A stretch of 58,392 nucleotides of DNA. Origin: CAIYPH01 sp043744375. Its GTDB lineage: Bacteria > Pseudomonadota > Alphaproteobacteria > Acetobacterales > Acetobacteraceae. Each line of letters opens with the position of its first letter. The first letter of the stretch is position 1. Below are positions 1 through 7,898 of the stretch, piece after piece. Under the pieces are notes generated by a model. The model ran no database searches. It had not been told where the DNA came from and worked only from the letters and a program-made list of their open reading frames with translations. The stretch spans positions 1-58,392 of the forward strand of contig JAYTUU010000099.1 in NCBI GenBank assembly GCA_043744375.1, given 5' to 3'. The translations under genes were made by a program, and so were the position numbers.

Positions 1-94
1 TCGTTCATAGTGACGTGTTCACTGGCCGGACAATGCCCATGGGTGAGCGCAGACGGCGGCGACGCCATCCCGTCATTTTGAGTGACGCGGGCCA

Positions 95-298
95 CTAGAA
101 GCCTTCGCGCTCCAGCCGCTTGCGCTCCATCTTGCGCGCCCGGCGCACGGCTTCCGCAGCTTCGCGGGCCCGGCGCTCCGAGGGCTTCTCGAAGTGGCGG
201 CGCAGCTTCATCTCGCGGAAGATACCTTCCCGCTGCATCTTCTTCTTGAGCGCCTTGAGCGCCTGGTCGACATTGTTATCACGAACGAGAACCTGCAC
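95..298 (-). CDS. rpsU: 30S ribosomal protein S21
   Basis: This small basic protein of the 30S subunit helps initiation on natural mRNAs. The 67-residue product begins MQVLVRDNNVDQALKALKKK and ends in a long Arg/Lys/Glu-rich helix, the full S21 pattern and usual length. The start is a GTG at 298-296. A CAGGAG lies 12 bases upstream on the minus strand, and the longer frame extending to 649 has no S21 homology. It is divergent from def and from the COQ9-family gene. That recalls the alphaproteobacterial arrangement for which the COQ9 family was once named 'rpsU-divergently transcribed', here with def in between. Confidence 0.96.
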   Translation of the reverse strand: MQVLVRDNNVDQALKALKKKMQREGIFREMKLRRHFEKPSERRAREAAEAVRRARKMERKRLEREGF

Positions 299-498
299 TT
301 GGCCGCCTACTCCTGTGTCCCGCTGCGCCCCGCCGATCGGAGCGACATGGATACGCCCCCTCCGGGACGCCAAAAAAGGTTCCAGGACGGTCTGCCCATC
401 CCAGAAGAGCCGCGCTATACCATGGCTCGCACGTCCCGTGAAACCCCTATTCCCCGCGTCTTCGCCGCGTGGCGGAATATCTGACCCCCGGAGCCGCC

Positions 499-1056
499 AT
501 GGCCATCCTGAAAATCGTCCGCATGGGCCACCCTGTCCTGCTCCAGAAGGCCCAGCCGGTGCCCGATCCGACCGCGCCCGAGATCCGCCGCCTCGTCGCC
601 GACATGTTCGAAACCCTCGACGACATCGCCGGCGCCGGGCTGGCCGCACCGCAAGTGCATGTGCCGCTGCGCCTGTTCATTTTCCGCGTGACCAGCCAGC
701 GCGCCGGCGGCGACCCCGATGACCGGGCGATCGCCAACACGACGGTGATCAACCCGGTTCTGCGCATCGTCGGCGCCGAGAAGCAGATCGGCTGGGAGGG
801 CTGCCTGTCCATTCCCGGCCTGCGCGCCGCCGTGCCGCGCGCCTGGCGCATCCGCTATGACGGGGTGGACACCGAAGGCCGCCCGGTCGGCGGCGAGGTT
901 ACCGGCGCGCACGCGGCGATCGTGCAACATGAATACGACCATCTCGACGGCATCCTCTACCCGATGCGCATGCAGGATTTTTCGCTGTTCGGCTTCATCG
1001 AAGACCTCGCCAAGGCCGGCGCGCCGGAATTGTCGCGCGCGGCACCGCTGCCCTGA
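499..1056 (+). CDS. def: Peptide deformylase
   Basis: Removes the N-formyl group from nascent proteins in the cytoplasm; a metallo-enzyme, usually Fe2+. All three family motifs are present: GAGLAAPQ at residues 45-52, EGCLS at 100-104 (Cys102 is a metal ligand) and HEYDH at 144-148 (two His ligands and the catalytic Glu). At 185 aa it has normal length. I chose the ATG at 499 because GGAG sits six bases upstream and the protein then starts MAILKIVRMGHP, typical of the family; the ATG at 469 adds ten unrelated residues. It is not next to fmt, its common partner. Confidence 0.95.
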   Translation: MAILKIVRMGHPVLLQKAQPVPDPTAPEIRRLVADMFETLDDIAGAGLAAPQVHVPLRLFIFRVTSQRAGGDPDDRAIANTTVINPVLRIVGAEKQIGWEGCLSIPGLRAAVPRAWRIRYDGVDTEGRPVGGEVTGAHAAIVQHEYDHLDGILYPMRMQDFSLFGFIEDLAKAGAPELSRAAPLP

Positions 1057-1069
1057 CACTTCCCGTGCC

Positions 1070-1648
1070 ATGACACTTCCCGACGCCGATACGGCGATCG
1101 CCGCGATCCTGCCGCACGTGCCCCGCCTCGGCTGGACGAGGGCGGCGGCACGGGCCGGGTTGGCCGAAAGCGGCGGGTTGCCGGAGGATGCGGCGATGCT
1201 GTTTCCGCGCGGCACCGATGATCTGCTGGACGGCTTCGCGGCGCTGGCCGATCGCTGGATGGCGGAGGATGCTGCGGCGGCGGATATGAGCGGGCTGCGC
1301 ACCGCCGGGCGGGTGCGCGCGGTGATCCTGCTGCGTCTCGAACGGCTGCGGCCGCATCGCGAGGCGGTTCGCCGCGCCGCCGGGCATGTCGGGCAATGCC
1401 GGGCGCGGGCGCGCACGGTGGACGCGATCTGGCAGGCGGCCGGTGACACACTGGAAGGCGCCAGCCGGCACAGCAAGCGGCTGTTGCTCGGCGCCGTGTT
1501 TGCCAGCACGATGCTGGTCTGGCTGCGGGAGACGGATGCGGCGGCCACCGCCGCGTTTCTCGACCGACGGCTGGCAGATGTGCAAAGGATTGGTGAATTT
1601 CGCGCACGATTGGGGAATATGTTTTCGCCCCGCCCGTCATCCGTCTGA
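1070..1648 (+). CDS. COQ9 family protein (ubiquinone biosynthesis accessory)
   Basis: COQ9-type proteins bind isoprenoid lipids and present ubiquinone intermediates to ring-modifying enzymes such as Coq7. The 192-aa product has the C-terminal family signature around STMLVWLRETD, followed by AFLDRRLADVQRIGEFRARL. The N-terminal half is TetR-like and helical. The ATG at 1070 lies 13 bp after def, so co-transcription is likely, although no clear Shine-Dalgarno is seen. The family is known next to rpsU in alphaproteobacteria, which fits here. The family assignment is firm; the biochemical role is transferred from homologues. Confidence 0.85.
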   Translation: MTLPDADTAIAAILPHVPRLGWTRAAARAGLAESGGLPEDAAMLFPRGTDDLLDGFAALADRWMAEDAAAADMSGLRTAGRVRAVILLRLERLRPHREAVRRAAGHVGQCRARARTVDAIWQAAGDTLEGASRHSKRLLLGAVFASTMLVWLRETDAAATAAFLDRRLADVQRIGEFRARLGNMFSPRPSSV

Positions 1649-1686
1649 TGTAAATTCCATAATGGCTCCAACGAGGGGAACTCTGC

Positions 1687-2130
1687 ATGCGTAAGCTGAT
1701 TCTGACGGGACTGGTCGCGGCCTTCGGCATCGCCGGCATTTGTGCCGCGCAGGCGCAGACGGTGGATGACGCCATCGCCGCCCGCAAGGCCGGGATGCAA
1801 CTGACCTCCGCGGCGGCCGGCGCGTCCAAGCGCGCGATCGACGCCGGCGCCGACGTGAAGCCGCTGAAGGGCACGGCGGACGCGGTGGCCAATTGGGCGA
1901 AGGCGCTCCCAGGCCTGATGGTCGCCGGCTCCGACAAGGGCGACACCACGGCGAACCCCGAGGCGTTTTCCGACAAGGCGGGCTTCATGAAGGCCGCAAT
2001 GACGCTGAACGCCGCGGCGTTGAAGCTGTCGGTGGCGGCGGATGCCAACGACAAGACGGCGTTTGCGGCGGCCTTCGGCGAAGTCGGCGCGGCCTGCGGC
2101 GGCTGCCACCGGGCCTATCGCAAGAAGTGA
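1687..2130 (+). CDS. Class II cytochrome c (c'/c-556 type)
   Basis: A secreted haem protein of 147 aa. It has an N-terminal signal peptide (MRKLILTGLVAAFGIAG..., cleavage probably after AQA near residue 23), four predicted helices, and one haem-binding CGGCH motif at residues 137-141, only six residues from the C-terminus. That late motif is the hallmark of cytochrome c'/c-556, which work in the periplasm in electron transfer or NO binding. Gene boundaries are clear. A strong hairpin at 2146-2175 follows. No redox partner is adjacent, so the physiological role is open. Confidence 0.9.
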   Translation: MRKLILTGLVAAFGIAGICAAQAQTVDDAIAARKAGMQLTSAAAGASKRAIDAGADVKPLKGTADAVANWAKALPGLMVAGSDKGDTTANPEAFSDKAGFMKAAMTLNAAALKLSVAADANDKTAFAAAFGEVGAACGGCHRAYRKK

Positions 2131-2145
2131 CTTGAGGCGGGATTT

Positions 2146-2175
2146 CGGGTGGATGCGGAATGGCGCATCCACCCG
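2146..2175. terminator. Bidirectional hairpin between convergent genes
   Basis: A perfect 12-bp stem (CGGGTGGATGCG paired with CGCATCCACCCG) has a 6-nt GAATGG loop. It lies between the cytochrome gene on the plus strand and the hydrolase gene on the minus strand. There is no good T-run on either side, so it may be a Rho-assisted or stem-only terminator. Confidence 0.6.
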
Positions 2176-2195
2176 GGATCTGTTCGCCAATAAGC

Positions 2196-3413
2196 CTATG
2201 CCGTCGCGGCCAGGAGCTCCGCCACGGCGCTCGCCATCACCTGGCATCCCAGAACGATATCCTCATCCTCAGTGTTTTCGCTCCAGTGGTGGCTGATGCC
2301 GCCGATGCTGGGGATGAACAGCATGGCCGACGGCATGACGCGGGCGAGCCATTGGGCGTCGTGGCCGGCGCCGCTGGGCATGCGCTGGTGCAGGCCGGGC
2401 GCGTGACGGATGGCCGCGCGTTCAAGGGCATCCTGGAAACCCGGATCCATCAGGCTCGGGGTGGAGCGGGAGACGTTGTGGAGTTGCACGCGGCACGGGC
2501 CTGTATCGGCTTCGGCGACGAGCGATTCCAGGGCGGCTTGCAGTTTCAGCAGCATGTCCGGGTCGGCGTCGCGGAACTGAAAGACGAATTCGGCCGCGCC
2601 GGGAATGATCGAGCCGGCGCCGGGATCGAGGCTGATGCGCCCGACCGTCCAGACGGTACGCGGTGCACAAATCGTCGGGAACAGCGCGTCGATGGCGGCG
2701 ATCAGCTTGACCGCGGCGAGGCCGGCATCCTTGCGGATCGCCATGCGCGTGGTGCCGGCATGGTTCTGCACCCCCTGGATGGTGACGCGGCAGGCCCAGA
2801 TGCCGACAATGGACGTGACGATGCCGATCTTCTCGCCGGTGCTCTCCAGCGTGTCGCCCTGCTCGATGTGCGCTTCGAGATAGCCTCGGTAGCGGCCCGG
2901 TTCGTGGCGGATGCGCGGGCGGCCCGCGAGGTCCGCGACGGCGAGAGCGTCGCGCATGGTGGTGCCATCGTAGCGGTTCTGGCCGGCGTCGATGTCCGCT
3001 TCGGAGAAGGCGCCGATATAGGAGCGGCTGCCGGGGAAGCTGGAGTAGTGGCCCTCCTCGTCCGCCCAGGAGACGACATCGACGCCGCGGCCAACGGCGC
3101 GGGCAACCTCTAGCCCATACATCACGCCGAGCGCCCCATCGAGCCAGCCGGCATGCGGCTGGGTCTCGGTGTGGCTGCCAAGCAGCACACGCGGGCCATC
3201 ACCCTCTCCCCGACCGATGACGTTGCCGATGCCGTCAATCTCCGCCGTCAGGCCGGCGTCGCGCATGCGCTCGGCGAGCCAGTGGCGGCTTTCCATATCG
3301 ACCTTGGAGTAGGTCGGGCGGTGCACCCCGGTCTTGTAGGTGCCGAATGCGCGCAGGCGATAGAGATCGGCGAGCAGGCGCTTGCCATCGATGGAGATAT
3401 TCGAGAGGGACAC
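2196..3413 (-). CDS. M20 Zn-dependent hydrolase, N-carbamoylase/allantoate amidohydrolase family
   Basis: Members of this family hydrolyse N-carbamoyl amino acids, ureidoglycine-type compounds or allantoate, releasing ammonia and CO2. The 405-aa product has the metal-site pattern of the family: GSHTETQPHAGWLDGALGV near residues 79-97 (His and bridging Asp) and SWADEEGHY near 115-123 (catalytic Glu pair). Later come the dimerisation-domain signature VQNHAGTTRM and the terminal ISHHWSENT. Translation probably starts at GTG 3413, five bases after the stop of the upstream binding-protein gene, so the two form an operon. The substrate is not decidable from sequence; a carbamoyl amino acid would fit the peptide-type binding protein next door. 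Confidence 0.85.
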   Translation of the reverse strand: MSLSNISIDGKRLLADLYRLRAFGTYKTGVHRPTYSKVDMESRHWLAERMRDAGLTAEIDGIGNVIGRGEGDGPRVLLGSHTETQPHAGWLDGALGVMYGLEVARAVGRGVDVVSWADEEGHYSSFPGSRSYIGAFSEADIDAGQNRYDGTTMRDALAVADLAGRPRIRHEPGRYRGYLEAHIEQGDTLESTGEKIGIVTSIVGIWACRVTIQGVQNHAGTTRMAIRKDAGLAAVKLIAAIDALFPTICAPRTVWTVGRISLDPGAGSIIPGAAEFVFQFRDADPDMLLKLQAALESLVAEADTGPCRVQLHNVSRSTPSLMDPGFQDALERAAIRHAPGLHQRMPSGAGHDAQWLARVMPSAMLFIPSIGGISHHWSENTEDEDIVLGCQVMASAVAELLAATA

Positions 3414-3418
3414 AGGGG

Positions 3419-4939
3419 TCAGTTCCTCAACTGGATGCCCTGGGGGCGGATGAGGCCGTCCGGGACGGGGGTGAAGCCGGTGAGGCGCTCGGTGGTGCCG
3501 AACAGCCAGGTCTGGTGGTACATGACGATCATCGGGCGGTCGCGCAGGTAGGTTTCGGAGACCTGGGCGTAAAGCGCCTTGCGGGCGGCGACGTCGGTGA
3601 TGGCGCGGGCCTGGACGAGCAGGGTGTTCAGTTCGGGGTTATCGTATTTGCCCCAGTTCAGGAAGCCGTCCTTGGCGAGCCAGATGGCGATATTCCCGTC
3701 CGGGTCGGCGCGGCCGGACCAGATGCCGGTGGTCATCTGGTAATCGCCGGCGATGGCGGATTGCACCGCGGCGTTGGCTTCCATCATCTTGATCTTGATG
3801 TCGAAGCCGGCCTCGGCGGCCATCGACTGGATCAATTCGGCGGTCTGCTGGGCGATCGGGGCATTGGCGGTGGTCAGAGTGAAGCTGACCTTCTCATGCC
3901 CGGCCGCCTTCAGCAGCGCTTTCGCGCCGGCGATGTCGCGCGGCGGAACGGGGCGGGCGGCGTTCCAGTATGGTGTGCCCGGCGCCTCCGTCTGGTTGGA
4001 GGGAACGTAGAGGCCCTCGCCGACGACCTGGTTGATGATGCTGCGGTCGATCGATTTCTCGAAGGCTTCGCGCACGCGGGGGTCGCGGCCCAGCGGAGTG
4101 TCGGCGGCGGGGCCGTTGGCGAGGTTGATGTAGAGGCCTTGATAGGCGATGGCGGGCTGAGTGAGCAGGCGCAGCTTGGGGTCGGATTTCACCCGCGGGG
4201 CGTCGGAGGCGGCCATGCGTTCGATCATGTCGAGCTGGCCGGATTGCAGGTTCACCAGGCGAACGGTGCTGTCCGGGAAGGGCCGGAAAATCACCCGGTC
4301 GAGATGGATGTTCTTGGCGTCCCAGTAGCCGTCGAACCGGTCGAGCACGATGCGGTCCTGGGCGACGCGTTCGGTGAACTTGAAGGGGCCGGCGCAGACG
4401 GGATTGCTGGCCACTTCGGTGCCCAGCCGCGCCAGCGCCTTGGGCGAGATCAGCATGCCCGCGCGGTCGGCGAGGACGGCGACGAGGGGGGCGTAGGGCT
4501 GGGCAAGCTTGAGGCGGAAGGTCTTGCTGTCCAGCACCTCGACGGCGGTGATCGGGCGGACCTCGCCCTTGCGGACGCTCTCGGTGGCGGTCTTGTAGCG
4601 GTCGAGATTGATGCGGACGGCTTCGGCGTCGACCGGTTCGCCGTCGTGGAATTTCACCCCCTCGCGCAGCGTGACGGTGAGGGAGAGGCTGTCCGCGGAC
4701 CACTCCCACTTGGTGGCGAGTTGCGGGACAAAGCCAAGCCTGGCGTCGATATCGACGAGTTTGTCGCACAGGGACGCGAAGACGATGCGCCCGACATAGG
4801 AGCCGCCGCGGGCGGGATCGAGCAGGTCGGGATCCTCGGCGATGCCGATCCGCAACGTGCCGGCGGCGTGTGCGGGGGCGGGGCCGGCGAGGCTGATCGC
4901 AAGGGCGGCCGCGAGGACTTGTTTCAATGTATCGTGCAT
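3419..4939 (-). CDS. ABC transporter substrate-binding protein, family 5 (peptide/nickel type)
   Basis: A periplasmic binding protein of 506 aa with an N-terminal signal peptide (MHDTLKQVLAAALAISLAG..., cleavage near AHA, about residue 25). The SBP_bac_5 order is normal: the N-terminal lobe beginning near GTLRIGIAEDPDLLDPARGG, the WHDGEPV-like segment (here KFHDGEPVDAEAV), DGYWDAKN in the second lobe, and a C-terminal return segment with WSGRADPDGN and NWGKYDNPELN. No permease or ATPase gene accompanies it, so it is an orphan that must dock with a transporter encoded elsewhere, possibly the dpp-like operon at 25.6-29.4 kb. The ATG at 4939 was chosen because the signal peptide begins there. 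Confidence 0.9.
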   Translation of the reverse strand: MHDTLKQVLAAALAISLAGPAPAHAAGTLRIGIAEDPDLLDPARGGSYVGRIVFASLCDKLVDIDARLGFVPQLATKWEWSADSLSLTVTLREGVKFHDGEPVDAEAVRINLDRYKTATESVRKGEVRPITAVEVLDSKTFRLKLAQPYAPLVAVLADRAGMLISPKALARLGTEVASNPVCAGPFKFTERVAQDRIVLDRFDGYWDAKNIHLDRVIFRPFPDSTVRLVNLQSGQLDMIERMAASDAPRVKSDPKLRLLTQPAIAYQGLYINLANGPAADTPLGRDPRVREAFEKSIDRSIINQVVGEGLYVPSNQTEAPGTPYWNAARPVPPRDIAGAKALLKAAGHEKVSFTLTTANAPIAQQTAELIQSMAAEAGFDIKIKMMEANAAVQSAIAGDYQMTTGIWSGRADPDGNIAIWLAKDGFLNWGKYDNPELNTLLVQARAITDVAARKALYAQVSETYLRDRPMIVMYHQTWLFGTTERLTGFTPVPDGLIRPQGIQLRN

Positions 4940-5068
4940 CCGGGACCCCTGTATTTTGGTGAACCCCGATGTGAGCATGATTTGTCGCCGATGGGGAGCA
5001 GGAATTCTCCCGGTGGCCTGCAATTGCGTGTAGACCGGCGAGAGAGACTGCATGAAGCGAGGACGCCG

Positions 5069-5890
5069 ATGCGCATCAAGGTCGGCTACGAGCTGGTCTA
5101 TGAGTGTCCAAAACCGACGCCGATGTTGCTGATGTTGAACATCCACTACAGCCGGGCGTCGGATATCGAGGTGCCCGATCATCTGGTGATCAGCCCATCC
5201 GTCCCGGTCAGCGCCTATCGCGACGGGTTCGGCAACTGGGTCACCCGCATCGTCGCACCGGCGGGGATCACGCGGATCAGCACGACGGCAGTGGTGCGCG
5301 ACAGCGGCGTGCCCGACGCGATCATTGCCGATGCGCGCCAGCATCTGGTGCAGGAATTGCCGGAGGAGGCGCTGGTGTTCCTGCTGGCGAGCCGTTACTG
5401 TGAAACCGACTTGCTGACCGAAATCGCCTGGCGGATGTTCGAGCCGGTCTGGCCGGGCTGGGCACGGGTGCAGGCGATCTGCGACTTCGTGCACACCCAT
5501 ATCCGTTTCGACTACATGCAGGCGCGGGCGACGCGAACGGCGTGGGAGGCCTATAACGAGCGGGTCGGCGTGTGCCGCGACTATGCGCATCTGGCGGTCA
5601 CGCTGTGCCGCTGCATGAACATCCCGGCGCGCTACTGCACCGGCTATCTCGGCGATATCGGCATGCCGCCGCCCTACGGGGTGATGGATTTCGCCGGCTG
5701 GTTCGAGGCGTATCTCGGGGGCGCGTGGCATACCTTCGACGCACGCAACAACACGCCGCGCATCGGCCGAGTGCTGCTGGCGCGCGGGCGAGACGCGGTG
5801 GATGTCGCGATCAGCACGGCGTTCGGTGCCAATACGCTGCGCGGGTTCACGATCTGGACGGACGAAGTTCACCAACAGGGAGACGGATGA
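5069..5890 (+). CDS. Transglutaminase-like (papain-fold) family protein
   Basis: A 273-aa cytoplasmic protein with the bacterial transglutaminase-like domain in its second half. The catalytic triad is visible as Cys169 in GVCRDYAHL, His221 in WHTFDARNN and Asp224. An N-terminal beta-rich domain of about 100 residues precedes it. Bacterial members are mostly thought to be proteases or amidases; the substrate is unknown. The ATG at 5069 has GAGG seven bases upstream, and the long open frame further upstream is the shadow of the minus-strand binding-protein gene. The 3' end overlaps the next small gene by ATGA, which suggests translational coupling. Confidence 0.86.
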   Translation: MRIKVGYELVYECPKPTPMLLMLNIHYSRASDIEVPDHLVISPSVPVSAYRDGFGNWVTRIVAPAGITRISTTAVVRDSGVPDAIIADARQHLVQELPEEALVFLLASRYCETDLLTEIAWRMFEPVWPGWARVQAICDFVHTHIRFDYMQARATRTAWEAYNERVGVCRDYAHLAVTLCRCMNIPARYCTGYLGDIGMPPPYGVMDFAGWFEAYLGGAWHTFDARNNTPRIGRVLLARGRDAVDVAISTAFGANTLRGFTIWTDEVHQQGDG

Positions 5891-6027
5891 TGGCCAAGGG
5901 TCGCAGCACGAGCAAGCGCGAAGCGAAGAAGCCGAAAGCAGACAAGAAAACGGTCCCGTTGGGCACGACATTCCTGCGGCCGCAACCGGTAAGTGCCAAG
6001 CCGGTGGCGAAGGATACGAGCAAGTAG
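5887..6027 (+). CDS. Small Lys-rich hypothetical protein (46 aa)
   Basis: The product is MMAKGRSTSKREAKKPKADK followed by a Pro/Lys-rich tail, strongly basic and probably unstructured. The start overlaps the transglutaminase stop (ATGATGG at 5887-5893), so it is probably translated by coupling. Either ATG, 5887 or 5890, could serve. No function is recognised; the charge suggests nucleic-acid contact, or a Lys-rich tail that could be a transglutaminase substrate. The latter is speculation from adjacency alone. Confidence 0.55.
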   Translation: MMAKGRSTSKREAKKPKADKKTVPLGTTFLRPQPVSAKPVAKDTSK

Positions 6028-6072
6028 ACGGCTGCAATCCCCATTGCGCCGATGACGACATATGCGTGATGA

Positions 6073-6378
6073 TCGCTGGACGCGGCGCATTACGCACTGC
6101 ACCGGCTGCGCCATCGCGTGGCGCTGCTGTGGCAGTGGCATTCCCTGCATCATTCCGACGTGATCCCCGATGTCGGGCCGATGTGGCGGCATCATCCGGC
6201 GGAGATTGTGCTTTCCGGCCTGGTGATGGGCGGGGTCGCGATCCTGCTGGGCGGCACGGTGGCGGAGACGGATTCGAATTATGGCGAGGTGTTCAGCCTG
6301 TGGGACCGGGTGTTCCGCACGCTCAACCGGTCCGGGCCGCCGGCGCGGTTCGGGCTGGATAAGAAGGTGGCGGGATGA
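6073..6378 (+). pseudogene. Remnant of a fatty-acid hydroxylase/sterol desaturase family gene
   Basis: After a TGA at 6070 the frame reads SLDAAHYALHRLRHRVALLW, then QWHSLHHSD and an RHHPAEIVLS segment. These are the histidine-box motifs (HxxxH, HxxHH) of the di-iron fatty-acid hydroxylase superfamily. It then jumps to SNYGEVFSLWDRVFRTLNR, the family's C-terminal region. The N-terminal membrane half is missing, and the piece between the HHPAE region and SNYG is shortened, losing the final His box. The frame ends with an ATGA overlap into the YaiI gene. I read it as a decayed gene; its last codons may still give translational coupling to the next gene. Confidence 0.7.
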
Positions 6379-6833
6379 CGGAAATCTATATCGATGCGGA
6401 CGCCTGCCCGGTGCGCGAGGAGGTGTTTCGTGTGGCCGGACGGCTGGGGCTGGTGGTGCATGTGGTCAGCAACGGGTCCCGCCCGATCCGTCCGCCGGGG
6501 CTGGCGAATGTGCGGATGGTCACGGTAGAGGCGGGCGCGGATGTGGCGGATGACTGGATCGCCGAACGGGTGACGCCGGCCGATGTCTGCGTCACCGCGG
6601 ATATCCCGCTGGCGTCGCGCTGCCTGGCGCAGGGCGCGCAGGCGCTGTCGCATACCGGCCGGAAATGGACGGGCGATAACATCGGCGGCGCGCTGGCGGG
6701 CCGCGCGATCGGGCAGCATTTGCGCGAGATCGGGGTGATGACCGGCGGGCCGGCGCCGCTGGGCAAGGCGGACCGGTCGCGGTTTCTCTCGGCGTTGGAT
6801 GCGGTGGTGCAGGTGGCGTTGCGCGTAAAATAG
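6375..6833 (+). CDS. YaiI/YqxD family protein (UPF0178)
   Basis: A 152-aa member of the DUF188/UPF0178 family, related to PIN/NYN nuclease folds. The signature IDADACPVREEV is at the N-terminus, and VTADIPLASRCLAQGA and GDNIGGALAGRAI follow in the normal order and length. The conserved acidic residues (D8, D10 and the TAD Asp) would form a metal site. The function is unproven in any organism. The start at 6375 overlaps the preceding remnant by ATGA and has AAGG about ten bases upstream. Confidence 0.9.
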   Translation: MTEIYIDADACPVREEVFRVAGRLGLVVHVVSNGSRPIRPPGLANVRMVTVEAGADVADDWIAERVTPADVCVTADIPLASRCLAQGAQALSHTGRKWTGDNIGGALAGRAIGQHLREIGVMTGGPAPLGKADRSRFLSALDAVVQVALRVK

Positions 6834-6837
6834 AGCG

Positions 6838-7800
6838 TCAGAGGCCGGCGAAGAGGGCGGTCGAGAGGTAGCGCTCGGCGAAAGAGGGCGCGACGGCGAC
6901 GATGAGTTTGCCGGCATTCACCGGGTCGCGAGCGACCGCCAGAGCGGCGTGCAGGGCGGCGCCGGAGGAGATGCCGATCGGGATGCCCTCGCTACGGGCG
7001 CAGCGGCGGGCAGCGGCGATGGCTTCGCGCTCGTTGACGCGGATGATGCCGTCCATGATGGCCATGTCGAGCACCGCCGGCTGGAAGCCGGGGCCGATGC
7101 CCTGGACGCCGTGCGGGCCGGGTTCGTCGCCGGACAGGACGGCACTTTCGGCGGGTTCAACGACGAGCACGCGCAGGCCAGGGCGGCGTGGCTTGAGGGC
7201 GCGGGCGATCCCGGTCAGCGTGCCGCCGGTGCCGGCGCCACCGACGACGATGTCCACTAGCCCATTGGTGTCGATCCAGATTTCCTCGGCCGTGGTGGCT
7301 TCATGGGCGGCGGGGTTGGCTTGGTTGTCGAACTGGCGGGGCATCCAGGCGCCAGGGGTGGCGGCGATGACGGCCTCGGCGGCGGCAATGGCGCCGGCCA
7401 TGCCCTGGCGTGCCGGGGTGAGTTGCACCTCGGCGCCCAGCAGATGCAGCATTTTTCGGCGCTCGATCGAGGCACCTTCGGGCATGCAGACGATCAGCCG
7501 GTAGCCCTTGGCGGCGGCGGCGAAGGCCAGCGCGATGCCGGTATTCCCCGAGGTCGGCTCGACCAGGACCGAGCGGCCGGGCGCGATGATGCCAGCGGCC
7601 TCGGCGGTTTCCAGCATGGCGAGGCCGATGCGGTCTTTCACCGAGCCGAGGGGGTTGAAAAACTCGAGCTTGAGCGTGAGGTCAGCGACCAGGCCATCCT
7701 CGGCGGCGATGCGCGGCAGGCGCACGAGGGGGGTGGCGCCGATGGTCTCGAGGATGCTGGCATGGATGCGGCCGCGGGCCGGGGTGGGGTCGGTGTGCAT
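6838..7800 (-). CDS. cysK: Cysteine synthase A (O-acetylserine sulfhydrylase)
   Basis: A PLP enzyme that makes cysteine from O-acetylserine and sulfide. The 320-aa product has the PLP Schiff-base lysine in LGSVKDRIG (Lys55), the PLP/substrate loop PTSGNTGIALA (82-92), the GGAGTGGTLTG phosphate-binding loop, and the C-terminal GISSGAALHAAL serine. These are all CysK/CysM features; the length and N-terminus favour CysK. It is divergent from an Rrf2-family regulator. Three 14-bp repeats lie in the 100-bp gap, which suggests control of cysteine synthesis by that regulator, as with CymR and IscR-type proteins in other bacteria. Confidence 0.93.
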   Translation of the reverse strand: MHTDPTPARGRIHASILETIGATPLVRLPRIAAEDGLVADLTLKLEFFNPLGSVKDRIGLAMLETAEAAGIIAPGRSVLVEPTSGNTGIALAFAAAAKGYRLIVCMPEGASIERRKMLHLLGAEVQLTPARQGMAGAIAAAEAVIAATPGAWMPRQFDNQANPAAHEATTAEEIWIDTNGLVDIVVGGAGTGGTLTGIARALKPRRPGLRVLVVEPAESAVLSGDEPGPHGVQGIGPGFQPAVLDMAIMDGIIRVNEREAIAAARRCARSEGIPIGISSGAALHAALAVARDPVNAGKLIVAVAPSFAERYLSTALFAGL

Positions 7801-7808
7801 CCTGCAAG

Positions 7809-7850
7809 TATATCACGGGCAGTGTATCACGGGCAGTGTATCACGGGGAG
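7809..7850. promoter_or_regulatory. Three tandem 14-bp repeats between cysK and the Rrf2 gene
   Basis: The units TATATCACGGGCAG (7809-7822), TGTATCACGGGCAG (7823-7836) and TGTATCACGGGGAG (7837-7850) are contiguous. The last is followed by GCGCCCGTG, which makes a short dyad CACGGG-GAGCG-CCCGTG at 7843-7859. The array covers the divergent promoter region, so it is a likely operator, probably for the neighbouring Rrf2 regulator. It could also be slippage of a single site. Confidence 0.6.
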
Positions 7851-7898
7851 CGCCCGTGGTTTAATCGGGTGGTTGAAGATTTCGCACCAGGAGTCGCC

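Noticed and set aside
415..2247. Long minus-strand open frame (610 codons) across def, COQ9 and the cytochrome gene
   Set aside because: Shadow of well-supported plus-strand genes in high-GC DNA; its translation has no family motifs.
3347..5068. N-terminal extension of the transglutaminase frame by 574 codons
   Set aside because: It runs antisense to the binding-protein gene; the ATG at 5069 has a ribosome site and the domain begins after it.
7809..7850. Candidate CRISPR array
   Set aside because: Units are 14 bp with no spacers, so it is a tandem repeat; the same holds for 51387-51434.
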